Of a stretch of 26,021 bases of DNA, positions 24,201 to 26,021 are shown one piece after another. The notes beneath the pieces were generated by a model. The model was not told the DNA's origin. It did no database searches and was given only the letters and a program-made list of their open reading frames with translations. This DNA is from a virus. The stretch spans positions 1 through 26,021 of IMG/VR virus record IMGVR_UViG_3300044951_000320; one strand, 5' to 3'. A program made the position numbers and the translations under genes. Every line of letters begins with the position of its first letter. The stretch's first letter is position 1.

Positions 24201-26021
24201 CTGTCGCAAGCAAAATACAGCAAGAAGAGCAAGTAGCAGCCTACAGAGAACAAGAACAGGCTGAACTTCTTAAGGCCATACCTAAAATAGAAAAATACAA
24301 AGTAAATGGTGAGATAGATAAAACTCTCATGCCAAAAACTGTATTGGCTAAGTATAATAGTATATACAATAAGTATGACAATTTAATAAGTCCTCTATTA
24401 GAGACAACAGGTGAAGTAGTAATCGATAAGCCTGTTATAACAACAAACACAACAGCTGAGGTAGAGAGAGTTAAATCTCTTACACCTGATTCAGAAGACG
24501 GTGCTACATTCAATATTGACGGAACTAAGTACGAGGGTGTTGGTTTAGTCGTTGCAGTTGATAGTATGAACACTACAACAGAAGAATTGACTCCAGAAAT
24601 GGTTGCAGACTTTGTTGCAGAACGTCAAAAAATGATAGGTGATGCTGGTGTCGTTAAGGCTGGAATATATAAGTTTCCTAATAGCAATCAAGTATCAATT
24701 GACCTTAGCGTTGTGGTTCCTGAAACATCAAGAGAACAAGCACTTGAGTTTGCAAGACTTGCTGGTCAGGAGTCATTATTTGATCTAGAAACATTTGAAA
24801 ATATTAAGACTGGAGCAACTGGTGAGAACCCAATGAAGTTTACTCCAGAGCAGCACAGAGAAATCTCTAAGGCGTTAAAGGAAGGAAGAATGCCTAACGT
24901 ATTCGGTCCAACCGTAGAGCAAGAGGTTGAGGCTATCGGACAGTTGTTATCTGGAACAGATGCACAGATCGACCAGAAGGCTAGTATGATTGTGAATAAG
25001 AAATTATCTAAGGCTGTATCTAGAGCTGCTAAGGCTCTATCTAAAATTATTCCAGGGACTAAGTTTATTGTTCATGATACAGATGAGTCATATAGAGCTG
25101 CCACAAAAGAAGAAGGACTTAAGCAATCATCAAATGGTGAGTTCAATGCAAAGACTAATACTATACACATAAACGGAACGTCAGCTAACGCTAGAACTGT
25201 AGCTCACGAGGTGTTCCATGCTATCTTAATAAATAAAGTTAAGACAGATGCAAATGCTGCTGCTGTAACTAAGCGTATGGTTCAAGCTATCGCATCTAAG
25301 ATTAATAATAACCCAGAGCTTAAGAAGAAGCTAGAAAACTTTATATCTAACTACGAAGAGAACATTCAGGACGAAGAGAAGCTAGCTGAACTAGTTGGTA
25401 TGCTATCTGAGAACTATAACTCATTCTCTACGTCTATAAAGGATATCATTGCTAGATGGATTGATAAGTTAGCAAACATATTTGGTTTAGATCCATTCAA
25501 TAGAAACGAGACCTATGACATGCTTAACACTATCGCTAGAAAGGTAGCTAAGGGTGAGGTAATTAGTGAGGCTGATGTTAAAACAATATCATACAAAAAA
25601 GACGTAGAATTAAATGCTGAAGTAAGAAAATCTCTTTCTGAGCAAGATTCTATTAAAATAGCTAAAGAAGTAGTAGATAAAACTATTAAAGGAAAGTCTA
25701 TACCTACATGGGTACAAAAAAAGACTTCCAATAAAGTTAAATTTGTTTCATTTTCAGGAGAAATTAATCAAAAAAATGTAAAGGAAAATGCTCCTTCAAG
25801 TTATAATAGTATAGCTGCTAAACTTTCAAATTATAATACTTTTAATATTAATGTAAAAGAAGAATTAAATAATTCTTTAGCTGGAGCTAGTAAAGAAAGT
25901 ATAAATAAAGCTCTAGAACATAATAAAAAGAAATTATTACCTAAAATAAATTCATTATTAAAAGAAATTGTAAAAATTAAAAGTAATAAAAAATTAACTA
26001 AAGAAGAGAAATTAAGTAAGA
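21263..26021 (+). CDS. Giant polyvalent/ejected protein with zincin peptidase motif (partial, continues beyond window)
   Basis: The frame from ATG 21263 stays open to the window edge: at least 1586 residues, 3' end missing. Order visible: two 31-residue repeats with MTDLD (residues 8-29 and 39-60); a YRKKGDSW region (about 110-150); charged coils (about 400-500); Gly/Ala hydrophobic segments (about 515-540, 615-640, 725-740, 793-810), possibly membrane-inserting; a low-complexity E/Q/G/S linker (about 927-990); and a zincin motif HEVFH (1315-1319), with the candidate third ligand among E1371, E1372 and E1376 in EEKLAELVG. Such giant multi-domain proteins are described as polyvalent proteins that are packaged and injected to act on the host. 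The linker also carries another gene (24045-24236). After about 25560 the DNA becomes much more AT-rich. Substrate unknown. Confidence 0.88.
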   Translation, partial: MNNKYKELYAYLSDNNMTDLDENSFYNEYSQNDEKFSKLYSNLKGSKMTDLDPETFKLEYFGTPIIKKKSQVESTESGLEDGSLEPSSTTTTGQLEPSIYILPNNPGALYRKKGDSWLKKIGENYIPLSKGDVRARERILDKQAVLASDFQSDWYSNQAKEIPESQYATQEQVNKAYPDLPKERWKGATVTPIDQTIPTEKTRAFEQEEAKDSILPEEKIEPATYKEKLYMLQEGKDNENFYKNPVTEETYLYWLDNNGKPREGLDPIKSQEAVDLAANIIGESQMNQLSKINKIDKIDLNKRDVDKFLKKELYGSNFGFNQEGNELTINSYFPGMNGDDEGLENSITIDLSKSNSSSIAKEFLRYNLFTKKENESLENIKDTESYIDAMINSNGKIKMTSDRVDVISEWARTEAMAVENDIKRNEVDVIDKDIKSYEEKTKLFKKRVASGNMTQEEFDKENDDLSKLYKDISIKQKRAQELSKRAQKLISAEELIQTKGTPEEKGSTVGALVKSFTAGMSNLALTGLDYSLAAGNLIMGDEKFSKLIDGNYGAKKAKGLTDAQIANAAQATVKDFAKEKYDLGWENITETNKEYIRSENRGMIPQALNAVAESFGTAATGGALGKVGSTAAFFSMSYNAMEDQMRGPDFDHLNENEKKLISVPYGLVIGQMEKWGFDVAVGAGKNPLFNKFANYIVTKTFKNLPKNAGLIELNSAIQKNIGASIAKGLIKITGAGVSEGNVEFMQQEFEGIQKFAVNEILKNDNFNEEYFKDAPDLSKAGGWSELLGQGVDAFKLGFLAGGMTSAGASVKNNITDISSNNKFDIYKSFVLNTESRNGWIASIKEDEKNGKISPEEMNKKIDELNKSYSVLTKIPASLTTQSQREAFSLLQEREIIQNEIKDKDPNLVVKETNRIKEINESLKTTSENATKEDNIKQQEGTAEGGISEYQGTGEGQQEVGVSEGGQREATVNEADSGDSTVASKIQQEEQVAAYREQEQAELLKAIPKIEKYKVNGEIDKTLMPKTVLAKYNSIYNKYDNLISPLLETTGEVVIDKPVITTNTTAEVERVKSLTPDSEDGATFNIDGTKYEGVGLVVAVDSMNTTTEELTPEMVADFVAERQKMIGDAGVVKAGIYKFPNSNQVSIDLSVVVPETSREQALEFARLAGQESLFDLETFENIKTGATGENPMKFTPEQHREISKALKEGRMPNVFGPTVEQEVEAIGQLLSGTDAQIDQKASMIVNKKLSKAVSRAAKALSKIIPGTKFIVHDTDESYRAATKEEGLKQSSNGEFNAKTNTIHINGTSANARTVAHEVFHAILINKVKTDANAAAVTKRMVQAIASKINNNPELKKKLENFISNYEENIQDEEKLAELVGMLSENYNSFSTSIKDIIARWIDKLANIFGLDPFNRNETYDMLNTIARKVAKGEVISEADVKTISYKKDVELNAEVRKSLSEQDSIKIAKEVVDKTIKGKSIPTWVQKKTSNKVKFVSFSGEINQKNVKENAPSSYNSIAAKLSNYNTFNINVKEELNNSLAGASKESINKALEHNKKKLLPKINSLLKEIVKIKSNKKLTKEEKLSK
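21284..21442 (+). repeat. N-terminal 31-residue tandem repeat of the giant protein
   Basis: Residues 8-29 and 39-60 share the pattern L-Y-x-x-L, then M-T-D-L-D, then F-x-x-E-Y, offset by exactly 31 residues. DNA copies are at 21284-21349 and 21377-21442. Such short repeated helical units occur at the start of related phage cargo proteins and may be packaging or docking tags. Confidence 0.75.
24045..24236 (+). CDS. Nested overlapping gene: small basic DUF6496-type protein
   Basis: A complete 63-residue ORF lies in the +1 frame wholly inside the giant gene. The product is very basic (15 Lys) with the core SANIRELVKDNKKSGSAKG and then GKPRSMKQIVAIALSQAK. This resembles the DUF6496 family of small phage proteins, which end in a K-Q-A-x-A-I-A-L-S-x-A-type helix after a Lys/Gly/Ser-rich segment. 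Codon use differs from the neighbours: 14 of 15 Lys are AAG and only 1 of 63 sense codons ends in T. Because its third base is the first base of the outer codon, this avoids T-initiated stops outside. The outer frame here is low-complexity and unlikely to constrain it. No Shine-Dalgarno or TAnnTTTG precedes it. Function unknown; perhaps nucleic-acid binding. Confidence 0.7.
   Translation: MPLKKTTSSNKKVQQKAVSANIRELVKDNKKSGSAKGDNGKPRSMKQIVAIALSQAKYSKKSK

Noticed and set aside
24041-24240. Programmed frameshift from the giant ORF into the nested frame
   Set aside because: The nested frame has its own ATG at its beginning, ends in a stop after 63 codons, and no obvious slippery heptamer followed by a structure is seen at its start; the outer frame continues intact for more than 1.7 kb.
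24038-24253. 71-aa minus-strand frame opposite the nested gene
   Set aside because: Its hydrophobic Phe/Leu-rich sequence is the expected reverse of the Lys/Glu-rich coding on the + strand. The lack of stops follows from the unusual base composition already explained by the nested gene.
1-26021. tRNA genes, insertion sequences, attachment sites or integrase
   Set aside because: Intergenic gaps are under 80 nt and hold only promoters and terminators; no cloverleaf, transposase or recombinase motif was recognised.

Overview
The window is a contiguous stretch of the structural (virion) gene block of a short-tailed, double-stranded DNA bacteriophage, with every gene on the + strand and almost no intergenic DNA. 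Three things point to a host in the Bacteroidota. The DNA is AT-rich. Shine-Dalgarno sequences are missing before most starts. A recurring TAnnTTTG motif, the Bacteroidota -7 promoter element, sits just upstream of five genes. The large tail protein at 10404-14423 opens with a signature I recognise from crAss-like and related podoviruses (KMNQDIDERMLPDGQYRSA), so a crAss-like or allied lineage is the best guess. The sequence alone does not fix the taxonomy.

Layout. 1-2535: tail of an unknown gene, a small gene that may be the small terminase, and the large terminase. 2535-4964: portal. 5037-7537: scaffold-like protein and major capsid protein, expressed from their own promoter and closed by a strong terminator. 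7608-8706: two small head-region genes, the second of which (97 aa) is an isolated transcription unit with its own promoter and terminator. 8785-14423: two connector or tail-ring proteins and the 1339-aa tail nozzle (muzzle). 14425-17046: a modular, cysteine-bracketed, poly-threonine-linked adhesin or tail fibre. 17043-19135: a GT-A-like glycosyltransferase, a conserved tail structural protein and a GNAT-like protein. 19167-26021: two probable cargo (ejection) proteins and the start of a giant polyvalent protein of more than 1586 residues that carries a zincin HEVFH motif and runs off the window.

How it fits together: terminase and portal package DNA into a shell built on the scaffold. The connector, ring and nozzle proteins form the short tail, and the modular fibre contacts the host surface. 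The Ala-rich, coiled and giant proteins are probably packed inside the virion and enter the cell with the DNA.

The most unusual observation is a complete second gene (24045-24236) in the +1 frame inside the giant protein's low-complexity linker. It encodes a 63-aa Lys-rich protein of DUF6496 type. Its codons almost never end in T, which is what keeps the surrounding reading frame open. Other points of interest are the compact promoter/terminator grammar, a sharp fall in GC inside the giant gene after about 25.56 kb, and two sugar- or acetyl-transfer-like enzymes embedded among tail genes.
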